A stretch of DNA of 12,369 bases from the NCBI GenBank assembly GCA_037144255.1, contig JBAWXE010000086.1:1-12369 (forward strand), read 5' to 3'. This stretch comes from JBAWXE01 sp037144255. Lineage in GTDB: Bacteria; Bacteroidota; Bacteroidia; Chitinophagales; Chitinophagaceae. The notes under the pieces are model-generated. The model saw only the letters and a list, made by a program, of their open reading frames with translations. It had not been told where the DNA came from and made no database searches. A program made the position numbers and the translations under genes. Positions 1 to 6,090 of the stretch are shown here, piece after piece; within the stretch, counting starts at the first letter, position 1; every line of letters begins with the position of its first letter.

Positions 1-176
1 TCACTGCCGATGTTTGGGCTCATGCTTATAGTCGTCAGCAAGCTGCTTATCCACTGCCTTATGTACATCATAACAAATTCTGGCCTACTGTTGCCCGTGT
101 AAATAACACCTACGGCGATCGTAATCTTGTTTGCACTTGCGAGCCAACAGAAGCTTACATGGAAGCTGAAGCTTAA
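1..176 (+). CDS. gcvP: Glycine dehydrogenase (decarboxylating), P protein of the glycine cleavage system, C-terminal end (partial)
   Basis: This is the 3' end of a gene that enters from the left edge. The frame starts at position 3 and gives 57 residues before the TAA stop at 174-176. The peptide contains AYSRQQAAYPLPYV, KFWPTVARVNNTYGDRNL and VCTCEP, which I recognise as the conserved C-terminus of the pyridoxal-phosphate-dependent P protein. In the known family this enzyme decarboxylates glycine and passes the aminomethyl group to the lipoyl arm of GcvH in the cytoplasm. The PLP lysine and most of the protein lie outside the window, so integrity cannot be judged. A strong terminator hairpin lies 26 nt after the stop. 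The family assignment is firm even though only the tail is visible. Confidence 0.93.
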   Translation, partial: TADVWAHAYSRQQAAYPLPYVHHNKFWPTVARVNNTYGDRNLVCTCEPTEAYMEAEA

Positions 177-201
177 ATTTGAACGATATAGTAATAAACG
201 C

Positions 202-230
202 AAAGACCTGCCATTCGGCAGGTCTTTTTT
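202..230. terminator. Strong intrinsic terminator, probably bidirectional, between gcvP and the 77-aa gene
   Basis: A perfect 11-bp stem is formed by AAAGACCTGCC (202-212) and GGCAGGTCTTT (217-227) around the 4-nt loop ATTC, followed by a T run to 230. On the other strand the AAA at the left base of the stem supplies a short U tract. The hairpin ends at the stop codon (229-231) of the convergent 77-aa gene, so it can terminate both transcripts. Confidence 0.9.
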
Positions 231-462
231 ATCGCTGCTTCTCCAGCACATCACTTAGTGCTAATATCAGGTCATAGGGTACGGATAGCCCCTCCTGTGG
301 TACTATATCAAAACGCCCCAATGGCGACCATGTCATGTAGAACCTGGGTATATTGGTCACATTCACTTCAAAATACAGGCCATTTTTACGCATTTCAGGT
401 ATAAAACTGGCAAATACAGTTTTCCCTTCAAATGGTATTCTTTTCGTAAAATTCCTCGCCAT
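229..462 (-). CDS. Small conserved-looking hypothetical protein (77 aa)
   Basis: This 77-residue reading frame opens with ATG (462-460) and ends with TAA (231-229). I do not recognise the family. The protein has a basic N-terminus (MARNFTKRIPF) and a middle that looks like beta strands (YFEVNVTNIPRFYMTWSPLGRFDIVP). A short helical C-terminus follows (DLILALSDVLEKQR). It has no signal peptide, membrane segment or cysteine. The composition is that of a small soluble cytoplasmic protein. Gene status is supported by the stop codon abutting a strong terminator hairpin and by an AT-rich upstream spacer suitable for a promoter. It is transcribed away from the XRE regulator, so the two share the 463-670 spacer. 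No function is proposed. Confidence 0.65.
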   Translation of the reverse strand: MARNFTKRIPFEGKTVFASFIPEMRKNGLYFEVNVTNIPRFYMTWSPLGRFDIVPQEGLSVPYDLILALSDVLEKQR

Positions 463-470
463 CCGATAAA

Positions 471-599
471 ATTAACAGAATTCATAAATGGGGCAAATTG
501 CTATTCAAATGGTAATATATTTTATTTTAATTAATTCAATTTTGCCTTTTGTTTCAAGAATAATATTCATTACTTTTAATTAACAGTTATTCATAAATA
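471..599. repeat. Pair of ~20-bp near-identical direct repeats in the divergent spacer
   Basis: ATTAACAG-aa-TTCATAAAT at 471-489 and ATTAACAG-tta-TTCATAAAT at 580-599 match except for a 2-versus-3-nt centre. Their starts are 109 bp apart. They lie at the two sides of the promoter region between the 77-aa gene and the XRE gene. They could be paired regulator sites or chance similarity in very AT-rich DNA. The rest of the 463-670 spacer shows no RNA gene that I can recognise. Confidence 0.45.
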
Positions 600-620
600 T
601 TTAGTAATATTGGTTACTTG

Positions 621-633
621 CAACTATCAGTTG
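621..633. promoter_or_regulatory. Candidate operator: short inverted repeat upstream of the XRE gene
   Basis: CAACT-ATC-AGTTG is a perfect 5-bp inverted repeat with a 3-nt centre. It ends 37 nt before the XRE start codon. XRE/Cro-type regulators commonly bind such short dyads and often repress themselves, so this is a plausible autoregulatory site. A dyad this short can also occur by chance. Confidence 0.3.
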
Positions 634-670
634 TTATTGTATTTCTTTTGACTCGATTAAAACATGTGTT

Positions 671-982
671 ATGAATGTAGGTATTGCAATCAAACAAGTA
701 AGAAAACAATTGGGGCTAACGCAACAAGAGTTAGCTGTAAAATGCAATATTTCTCAAACCTCATTATCTCAGATCGAGAATGGGAATAAACGTCCGAGTG
801 CAAAAACTACTAAAAAGATCTGTACAGCTTTAGATATACCCGAGTCTGTTATCTACATATTAGGTATGCAGGATACAGATGTGCCTGAAAGTAAACAGAA
901 TATGTACAAGCTATTATTTCCGTCTATCCGTAGCCTAGCCTTAGAAATAGTAGGAACAGAGCACAGTGCTTTACTGCAGTAA
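671..982 (+). CDS. XRE/Cro-CI family helix-turn-helix transcriptional regulator (103 aa)
   Basis: This is a small cytoplasmic DNA-binding protein. Residues 4-62 form a typical HTH_3 (XRE) domain: an IAIKQVRKQLGLTQQELA helix 1-2 region, then NISQTSLSQIENGNKRPS as turn and recognition helix, and KTTKKICTALDIP as the closing helices. Residues 63-103 form a short tail (MYKLLFPSIRSLALEIVG) with no recognisable ligand, protease or toxin domain. A direct role as repressor or activator is therefore likelier than being part of a fused toxin-antitoxin unit. No toxin-like partner gene adjoins it. It lies upstream of, and in the same direction as, the tandem peptidase genes, separated by 245 bp with dyads and repeats. 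It could control itself, those genes, or neither; the target is inference. Start choice: ATG at 671 gives a complete domain with no excess residues. An inverted repeat at 621-633 is a possible autoregulatory site. Confidence 0.9.
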   Translation: MNVGIAIKQVRKQLGLTQQELAVKCNISQTSLSQIENGNKRPSAKTTKKICTALDIPESVIYILGMQDTDVPESKQNMYKLLFPSIRSLALEIVGTEHSALLQ

Positions 983-998
983 TACCCCTTCTTAACAT

Positions 999-1021
999 AT
1001 TTTATACTCCATTTTATACTC
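999..1021. repeat. Tandem 11-bp direct repeat ATTTTATACTC
   Basis: ATTTTATACTC occurs at 999-1009 and again at 1011-1021, a 12-bp period with one spacer base, 16 nt after the XRE stop codon. Two identical copies about one helical turn apart could be a regulator site in the spacer ahead of the peptidase genes. No terminator hairpin is visible after the XRE gene. Confidence 0.5.
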
Positions 1022-1035
1022 GCTGTATTACTAAG

Positions 1036-1049
1036 AGTAAATATTTACT
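1036..1049. promoter_or_regulatory. Perfect 14-bp palindrome, candidate operator
   Basis: AGTAAATATTTACT reads the same on both strands. It sits in the spacer between the XRE gene and the first peptidase gene, about 100 bp upstream of the candidate -7 element. This is a reasonable binding site for a dimeric HTH regulator such as the neighbouring XRE protein. AT-rich composition raises the chance of a coincidental palindrome. Confidence 0.4.
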
Positions 1050-1129
1050 ACTATTTAAGAACTATTGACTACTTTTTATTGAGACAATACTAATGATCTA
1101 TTTTATAGGTCTGGGTAGTATCTATCACA

Positions 1130-1157
1130 TTTACATAAATAAAGTGGTGTATATTTG
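1130..1157 (+). promoter_or_regulatory. Candidate Bacteroidetes-type promoter for the peptidase-terC run
   Basis: TATATTTG at 1150-1157 is an exact match to the Bacteroidetes -7 motif TAnnTTTG. A weak -33-like TTTA lies at 1130-1133, 16 bp upstream. Transcription would start near 1164, giving a leader of about 64 nt to the preferred start codon at 1228. No better -7 match is visible in the 983-1179 spacer. Confidence 0.55.
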
Positions 1158-1227
1158 TTAGATATAATGAATATGGAATATGGTTCGTTATTATGTGATT
1201 GTATTAAGATGCGTTCATAAATTTTCA

Positions 1228-3210
1228 ATGAAAAAGAATTCAATTTTCTTAGGTATATATTTGCTCCTGATGAGTTCCCTTTCTATGGCTCAGTCCATAA
1301 GTGCTGGTAACCTATGTGCTGCATCTAAGCAAAAATTCTTCAGGTCTATGGCAAAGACCACCGTTCTTTCGCCCGATGAGAATAATTACGATGTGAAGTA
1401 TGTAAAACTGGATCTCAATCTTACCAATCAATCTACTGCTATTAATGGTAATGTGACAACAAAAGCTATTGTCATTGCTGCCTCTATGCCACAATACGTT
1501 TTCGAACTCAATAGTTTACTCACCATCGATTCAGCAAAGATCAATGGACAAATTTTACCTGTAACCAATGCCGTAGATACTCACACTGTTGTATTACCTA
1601 CTGCGCTTGCTCTCAATACACCATTCACTGCTCAGGTATTTTACCACGGTACACCTACATCAGGTACTTTATCTGCTACTACAGGTATCAATAACCTTAC
1701 TTCTCCTAGTTGGGGTGCACAGGCTACTTTTACCCTCAGCGAACCTTACGAAGCCAAAGACTGGTGGCCTTGCAAACAGTCATTGATGGATCGAATAGAC
1801 TCAGCAGATATTTGGATAACAGTCCCTGCTTCTATTCCCGGACTCAAAGCTGGTAGCAATGGTATCTTACAACGGGTAACAACCTTAGGTACCGGCGATT
1901 TCCGTTACGAATGGAAAGAAAAGAACCAAATAGATTACTATCTCATTTCCGCTGCCGTTGCTCCTTATGTCGATTATTCATTCTACGTACATTTCCCGGG
2001 CAATCCCGATTCTCTTTTGGTACAGAATTATGTCTATAACAATCCTGCTACGCTTCCCAATTTCAAATCTGTCATAGATTCCACAGCTTTAATGCTGCAA
2101 TACCTTTCTACAGTATATGGTACTTATCCTTTCATGAATGAAAAGTATGGCCACTGTATGGGGCCTTTGTCCGGCGGTATGGAACACCAAACCATGACCA
2201 CTCTCGGCTTCTTTGAGGGTACACTGGTAGTACACGAATTAGGTCATCAATGGTTTGGCGATCATGTTACTTGTGGTACTTGGAAAGACATTTGGCTCAA
2301 CGAAGGTTTTGCTTCTTATACAGAATACTTGTACGTAGATACTTTCTGGGGTCCTACTTCAGGCTATAATTACATGAAGAATTTCCATACGCAGAACCTG
2401 CCTCCTAATCCTGCTACCGGTAGCGTATATGTAGACGATACTACCAGCGAATCCAGAATATTCGATTCCAGATTGTCTTATGCCAAAGGTGCATCCACTG
2501 TACATACTTTACGCTTTGTTATCAATAACGATTCTGCCTTCTTCCCATTGTTGCAAGCCTATCAGCAGAATTTCGCTGCTACAGGTTTTGCTACCACCGA
2601 TGACTTTAAGGTTTTCTCAGAAGCTTATTTAGGTGCCAGTCTCGATACCTTTTTCAATCAATGGGTATATGGTCAGGGTTATCCTATATATACGGCCTCT
2701 TGGAATCAAACCGGAACCAGTGTAATGGTGAAACTCAACCAGACAAGTGCAGTGCCTACATCAGTGCCTTTATTCATTACTCCTATCGAGATCAAACTAA
2801 GATCTACTACAGGCGATACTGTTGTAAGGGTTGTGAACGATCAAACCTCCCAAATATATTCTTTCAACTGGGATAGATCTATGACCACTATGGTCATAGA
2901 TCCTAATGATTGGATACTCGATCTGGAAGGAACTATCACTCACGATCCATCTTTGGTTTCAGTTGGGCAGATCTCCAAACCTAATATTACTGTTCAGCCT
3001 AATCCGGCTACTCATACTTGGTCCTTGCAACATGTACCTTATGGCACATCTTTACAACTTACCGATATTTCAGGTAGAGTATTATGGGAAATGGAGAATG
3101 TAGAGCAGAGCACTGTGAACATACCTGCTGCTCAGTTGTCTGCCGGTTTGTATCTGTTACAAACCATCAGTGGCATGCAGAAATATACCATGAAATTGGT
3201 AAAACAATAG
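1228..3210 (+). CDS. Secreted M1-family (gluzincin) metallopeptidase with T9SS C-terminal sorting domain, paralog 1
   Basis: This is a 660-aa zinc aminopeptidase-like protein predicted to be exported. An upstream ATG at 1180 is in frame. I prefer the ATG at 1228 because it gives a clean signal peptide (MKKNSIFLGIYLLLMSSLSMAQS). Residues ~50-260 resemble the M1 N-terminal beta domain, including WWPCKQ. The exopeptidase loop reads GGMEH at 316-320, in place of the classical GxMEN. The zinc site is H336-E337-L-G-H340 with E359 as third ligand (HEXXH-x18-E), and Y418 in the LSYAKG stretch is the likely transition-state tyrosine. FFNQWVYGQGYP closes the catalytic region and a beta-sandwich follows. 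Residues ~587-660 (VQPNP... LTDISGRVLW... LSAGLYLLQ) form a type A T9SS sorting domain, so the protein probably crosses the outer membrane through the T9SS. No HEAT-like M1 C-terminal domain is present. A paralog begins 18 nt downstream. Substrate specificity cannot be told from sequence. Confidence 0.93.
   Translation: MKKNSIFLGIYLLLMSSLSMAQSISAGNLCAASKQKFFRSMAKTTVLSPDENNYDVKYVKLDLNLTNQSTAINGNVTTKAIVIAASMPQYVFELNSLLTIDSAKINGQILPVTNAVDTHTVVLPTALALNTPFTAQVFYHGTPTSGTLSATTGINNLTSPSWGAQATFTLSEPYEAKDWWPCKQSLMDRIDSADIWITVPASIPGLKAGSNGILQRVTTLGTGDFRYEWKEKNQIDYYLISAAVAPYVDYSFYVHFPGNPDSLLVQNYVYNNPATLPNFKSVIDSTALMLQYLSTVYGTYPFMNEKYGHCMGPLSGGMEHQTMTTLGFFEGTLVVHELGHQWFGDHVTCGTWKDIWLNEGFASYTEYLYVDTFWGPTSGYNYMKNFHTQNLPPNPATGSVYVDDTTSESRIFDSRLSYAKGASTVHTLRFVINNDSAFFPLLQAYQQNFAATGFATTDDFKVFSEAYLGASLDTFFNQWVYGQGYPIYTASWNQTGTSVMVKLNQTSAVPTSVPLFITPIEIKLRSTTGDTVVRVVNDQTSQIYSFNWDRSMTTMVIDPNDWILDLEGTITHDPSLVSVGQISKPNITVQPNPATHTWSLQHVPYGTSLQLTDISGRVLWEMENVEQSTVNIPAAQLSAGLYLLQTISGMQKYTMKLVKQ
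2876..2902. repeat. Perfect 12-bp inverted repeat (hairpin) inside the first peptidase gene
   Basis: GATCTATGACCA (2876-2887) and TGGTCATAGATC (2891-2902) are exact reverse complements around the 3-nt centre CTA. The hairpin lies in codons for RSMTTMVID, in the beta-sandwich region. There is no following T run, so it is not an ordinary terminator. The aligned part of the second peptidase gene (DTMTNVLLEP) lacks it. Confidence 0.85.
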
Positions 3211-3228
3211 ACCAATAAATAGGCACGA

Positions 3229-5187
3229 ATGAAAGCTAAGAAAATACTATCCTCTCTTTGTCTACTGCTGGTAGTTGTTACCGCCTTTGCACAACAAGCT
3301 TCTGAGAATCATACCGAAAGACATGCTATACCTCAACAAAATGGTCAAAAAACGACCATTGCAGACCTTGGAGAATCTGACTACGATATCAAACACCTCA
3401 AGTTCGATCTGAAGATGAGCGATACCTCTGTATTTGTAAGAGGTAATGTGACTACCAATGCTATTGTTACAGCTGCTAGCATGGGCACTTATGTGTTTGA
3501 GCTGGATTCTCTTATCACTGTCGACTCTGCTAAGGTCAATGGACAATTATTGCCTGTCACTACAGCAGCCTCGGTAAGAAAAATGACACTCCCTACTGCA
3601 CTGCCTGTTAATACTGCTTTTACTGCTCAGGTATTTTACCATGGCACACCTCCGGGTGGTTCCGGTTTCTTTAATGGTATCACTTTAGCTACCTCTACAG
3701 GTGGCACTAAGATGGTGTATACTGTCAGTGATCCTTATGTAGCTAAGAACTGGTGGCCTTGCAAACAAGAAATAGACGATAAGATTGACTCTGTAGATAT
3801 GTGGGTCACAGTACCTTCCGGTGTTAGGGTGGGTAGCAATGGCTTATTGAAACATATTGACTCTACATCTACTCCCGGCTACTGGCAACACCAATGGAAA
3901 ACCAAATACCCTATTGATTATTACCTTATTTCTGTAGCTATTGCCCGCTATGTGGTCGATTCTTCTCACATGCATTTTACAGGTAGTACAGATTCTATGC
4001 TGATTCAAAATTTCTTCTTCGATACAGCAACATTTTATCCCGCCAATAAAAGTAATTTCGATACCATTTCACAGATTGTAGATTATTGGTCACAATTATT
4101 CGGTCGTTATCCTTTCTGGCAAGAAAAATATGGTATCTCGTATACCAATCTTCCCGGTGGTATGGAACATCAGACCATGACCACCATTGGTGTACCTAAT
4201 ACATATATCATAGCACACGAGCTATGCCACCAATGGTTTGGCGATAATGTGACTTATAAATATTGGGGGCATGTATGGCTCAGCGAGGGTTTTGCAACTT
4301 ATGCAGAGCAATTATATTACACACATTTCTGGAGCCCCGCTATGGGCAAAAGCCACAGACAGGCTGCCTACAGCAATGCTATGTCACAACTAGGGGGTAG
4401 TGTATATGTGACAGATACTTCATCGGCAACCACTTTGTTCGATCAACGTTTGGTATACAACAAGGCATCTGCCGTAGTACATATGCTACGTTTCCTGGCA
4501 CCTCAGGATAGTCTCTTCTTCAATGTACTCAAGACTTACCAGCAACAATATACCGGAGGCTTGGCTACTACCGAAGATCTCAAAGCCATTGCCCAGAATA
4601 TCTATGGCATGAATCTGGATACTTTCTTCAACCAATGGATATATGGTCAGGGATATCCACGTTTCAGTATCGCATGGAATCAAATAGGCGCTAGTGTATA
4701 CGTAAAACTCTCTCAAATTACAACGGTACCTACTTCAGTACCTTTGTTCTATACACCCTTAGAATTGCAATTGCATGCTAATGCTGGTGATACTATTGTA
4801 CGTGTTTACAGCAATGCACCTTCACAAATATATTCTTTCACCTGGGCAGATACCATGACCAATGTACTCTTGGAACCTAATCTCTGGATTCTTTGTAAGA
4901 TCAATGGTGCCGTAGTACACGATGCTACTTTAGGTGTAGCGACTACTGATGCAACCGATAATATCAAGGTCTATCCCAATCCTACTAATAATGTATGGCT
5001 GGTAGAACATCTCGTTTCAGGCTCTCAATTGAAGCTGATGGATATGAACGGTAGAACAGTATGGAAAGGAACTTCCGATAAGGACAGCACTACCATACCT
5101 GCTCAAAAATTGCCTACAGGCAATTATCAATTGCAGATTTCTACTGATAACAAAACCAAACAGACCATACGTTTAGTAAGGTGGTAA
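3229..5187 (+). CDS. Secreted M1-family metallopeptidase with T9SS C-terminal sorting domain, paralog 2
   Basis: This 652-aa protein is clearly paralogous to its upstream neighbour along its whole length: shared WWPCKQ, GGMEHQTMTT, HQWFGD, FFNQW-YGQGYP and VPTSVPLF stretches. It begins with a Sec signal peptide (MKAKKILSSLCLLLVVVTAFAQQ). The exopeptidase loop is GGMEH at 310-314. The zinc site is H330-E331-L-C-H334 with E353 as third ligand, and Y410 (LVYNKA) is the likely catalytic tyrosine. All catalytic residues are present, so activity is expected. The cysteine at 333 replaces the usual glycine or alanine of the HE[LY][GA]H motif and is odd. Residues ~579-652 (VYPNPTNNVW... MDMNGRTVW... 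LPTGNYQLQ) form a T9SS type A sorting domain. It lies 18 nt after paralog 1 and 39 nt before terC, consistent with one transcript. Peptidase activity and export are well supported; substrate and cell location (surface or secreted) are open. Confidence 0.93.
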   Translation: MKAKKILSSLCLLLVVVTAFAQQASENHTERHAIPQQNGQKTTIADLGESDYDIKHLKFDLKMSDTSVFVRGNVTTNAIVTAASMGTYVFELDSLITVDSAKVNGQLLPVTTAASVRKMTLPTALPVNTAFTAQVFYHGTPPGGSGFFNGITLATSTGGTKMVYTVSDPYVAKNWWPCKQEIDDKIDSVDMWVTVPSGVRVGSNGLLKHIDSTSTPGYWQHQWKTKYPIDYYLISVAIARYVVDSSHMHFTGSTDSMLIQNFFFDTATFYPANKSNFDTISQIVDYWSQLFGRYPFWQEKYGISYTNLPGGMEHQTMTTIGVPNTYIIAHELCHQWFGDNVTYKYWGHVWLSEGFATYAEQLYYTHFWSPAMGKSHRQAAYSNAMSQLGGSVYVTDTSSATTLFDQRLVYNKASAVVHMLRFLAPQDSLFFNVLKTYQQQYTGGLATTEDLKAIAQNIYGMNLDTFFNQWIYGQGYPRFSIAWNQIGASVYVKLSQITTVPTSVPLFYTPLELQLHANAGDTIVRVYSNAPSQIYSFTWADTMTNVLLEPNLWILCKINGAVVHDATLGVATTDATDNIKVYPNPTNNVWLVEHLVSGSQLKLMDMNGRTVWKGTSDKDSTTIPAQKLPTGNYQLQISTDNKTKQTIRLVRW

Positions 5188-5226
5188 TAGCGCGGCATTA
5201 CCGACTGCAACAAAAAGCAATGCTTC

Positions 5227-6057
5227 ATGATGATAGATACTTTTGCCGGTCTTTTACAAGAGATATCAGATAAGCCGGTAGCATCTTTTACCATCGTTGT
5301 CAATCTTATACTTATAGAAAGTCTGCTCTCTGTAGATAATGCTGCAGTACTGGCCACTATGGTGTTGGATATTCCCAAAGATCAACGCAGCAAGGCGCTA
5401 CGCTATGGTATCATAGGTGCCTATGTGTTTCGAGGTGTCAGTTTGTATTTTGCTTCATTGCTCATTCGTATTTGGTGGTTCAAACCTCTGGGTGGTTTGT
5501 ACTTACTCGTATTGGCTATCAGGTATTTCATAGCTAAGAAGAATGATGACCCTGATACTGATGCCGTAGATAAGAACAACACTTGGATATACAATAAAAC
5601 CTTAGGACTGCTGGGCCCTTTCTGGGCTACTGTAGTATTGGTAGAGCTGATGGATATGGCATTCTCTATAGATAATGTAGTGGCTGCAAATGCCTATAGT
5701 CGCAATATCGTTCTTGTATGGTCTGGTGTTTTTATAGGTATATTGGCTATGCGCTTTGTAGCACAAGCTTTCGTAAGGCTGATGGAGAAGTACCGCTTCT
5801 TAGAGACTAGCGCCTATACGGTCATAGCTATTCTGGGTATCAAGCTCACAGCATCACTCTTTACACAATTCTATCCTTGTTCTGCCTTGGCCATTTTCAT
5901 GGATGGCCCTTACGATTGCAGTAGTATGAAGGTAAGTACAGAACAGCCTGTTATATGGGGTGAAGTATGGGTATCTGCTATCAGTATTGCAGTATTCTTT
6001 CTGCCTATACTCAGCTCAGTACTTTTCAATTTCCCAAGACACAATAAGGATATTTGA
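5227..6057 (+). CDS. TerC-family integral membrane protein (276 aa)
   Basis: This is a polytopic inner-membrane protein with about seven hydrophobic segments (roughly 19-45, 60-82, 86-103, 126-150, 160-182, 196-214, 248-268). The two hallmark TerC motifs are present: ESLLSVDNAAVLA at 31-43 and VELMDMAFSIDNVVAA at 139-154, with acidic and Asn residues E31, D37, N38, E140, D143, D149 and N150 set in the membrane. A charged loop (KKNDDPDTDAVDKNN, 104-118) separates the halves, and the C-terminal half carries cysteines near 218 and 231. TerC proteins were named for tellurite resistance. Characterised members are linked to Mn(II) export and, in Bacillus, to metal loading of exported enzymes. The start could be ATG 5227 or the next codon, 5230. 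It follows the two secreted metallopeptidases by 39 nt, suggesting co-transcription. The rest of a ter operon is absent here, which argues against a tellurite-resistance cassette. Confidence 0.9.
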   Translation: MMIDTFAGLLQEISDKPVASFTIVVNLILIESLLSVDNAAVLATMVLDIPKDQRSKALRYGIIGAYVFRGVSLYFASLLIRIWWFKPLGGLYLLVLAIRYFIAKKNDDPDTDAVDKNNTWIYNKTLGLLGPFWATVVLVELMDMAFSIDNVVAANAYSRNIVLVWSGVFIGILAMRFVAQAFVRLMEKYRFLETSAYTVIAILGIKLTASLFTQFYPCSALAIFMDGPYDCSSMKVSTEQPVIWGEVWVSAISIAVFFLPILSSVLFNFPRHNKDI

Positions 6058-6062
6058 TTCTG

Positions 6063-6090
6063 CTGGGTAATGGTATTATTCCCAGTCTTT
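6063..6090 (+). terminator. Weak hairpin at the terC-porQ convergence
   Basis: CTGGG-t-AAT (6063-6071) can pair with ATTCCCAG (6078-6085), an 8-bp stem with a one-base bulge, followed on the + strand by TCTTTATATTCTTT. The hairpin overlaps the porQ stop codon (6076-6078) in an 18-nt gap between converging genes. It is a candidate but imperfect terminator for the + strand run. On the - strand no U tract follows. Confidence 0.35.

Noticed and set aside
492..547. Possible inverted repeat GGCAAATTG / CAATTTTTGCC
   Set aside because: The arms differ by two extra T residues and are separated by 36 bp of very AT-rich DNA, so it is not convincing.
671..982. XRE gene as the antitoxin of a toxin-antitoxin pair
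   Set aside because: No small toxin-like gene adjoins it. The neighbour on the left is divergent and unrecognised, and the next gene on the right is a secreted peptidase 245 bp away.
1180..1227. Longer N-terminus for the first peptidase from ATG 1180
   Set aside because: It would put 16 residues (MVRYYVIVLRCVHKFS) ahead of a normal signal peptide. The ATG at 1228 gives a standard Sec signal and a reasonable leader from the candidate promoter.
3340..3360. 7-bp inverted repeat AATGGTC / GACCATT early in the second peptidase gene
   Set aside because: A 7-bp stem with a 7-nt loop is within what chance produces over several kb of coding sequence, and nothing in its context suggests a role.
5227..6057. 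Tellurite-resistance (ter) cassette
   Set aside because: Only a TerC-family gene is present. No terB, terD, terZ or related genes lie nearby, so a general metal-handling role is likelier.
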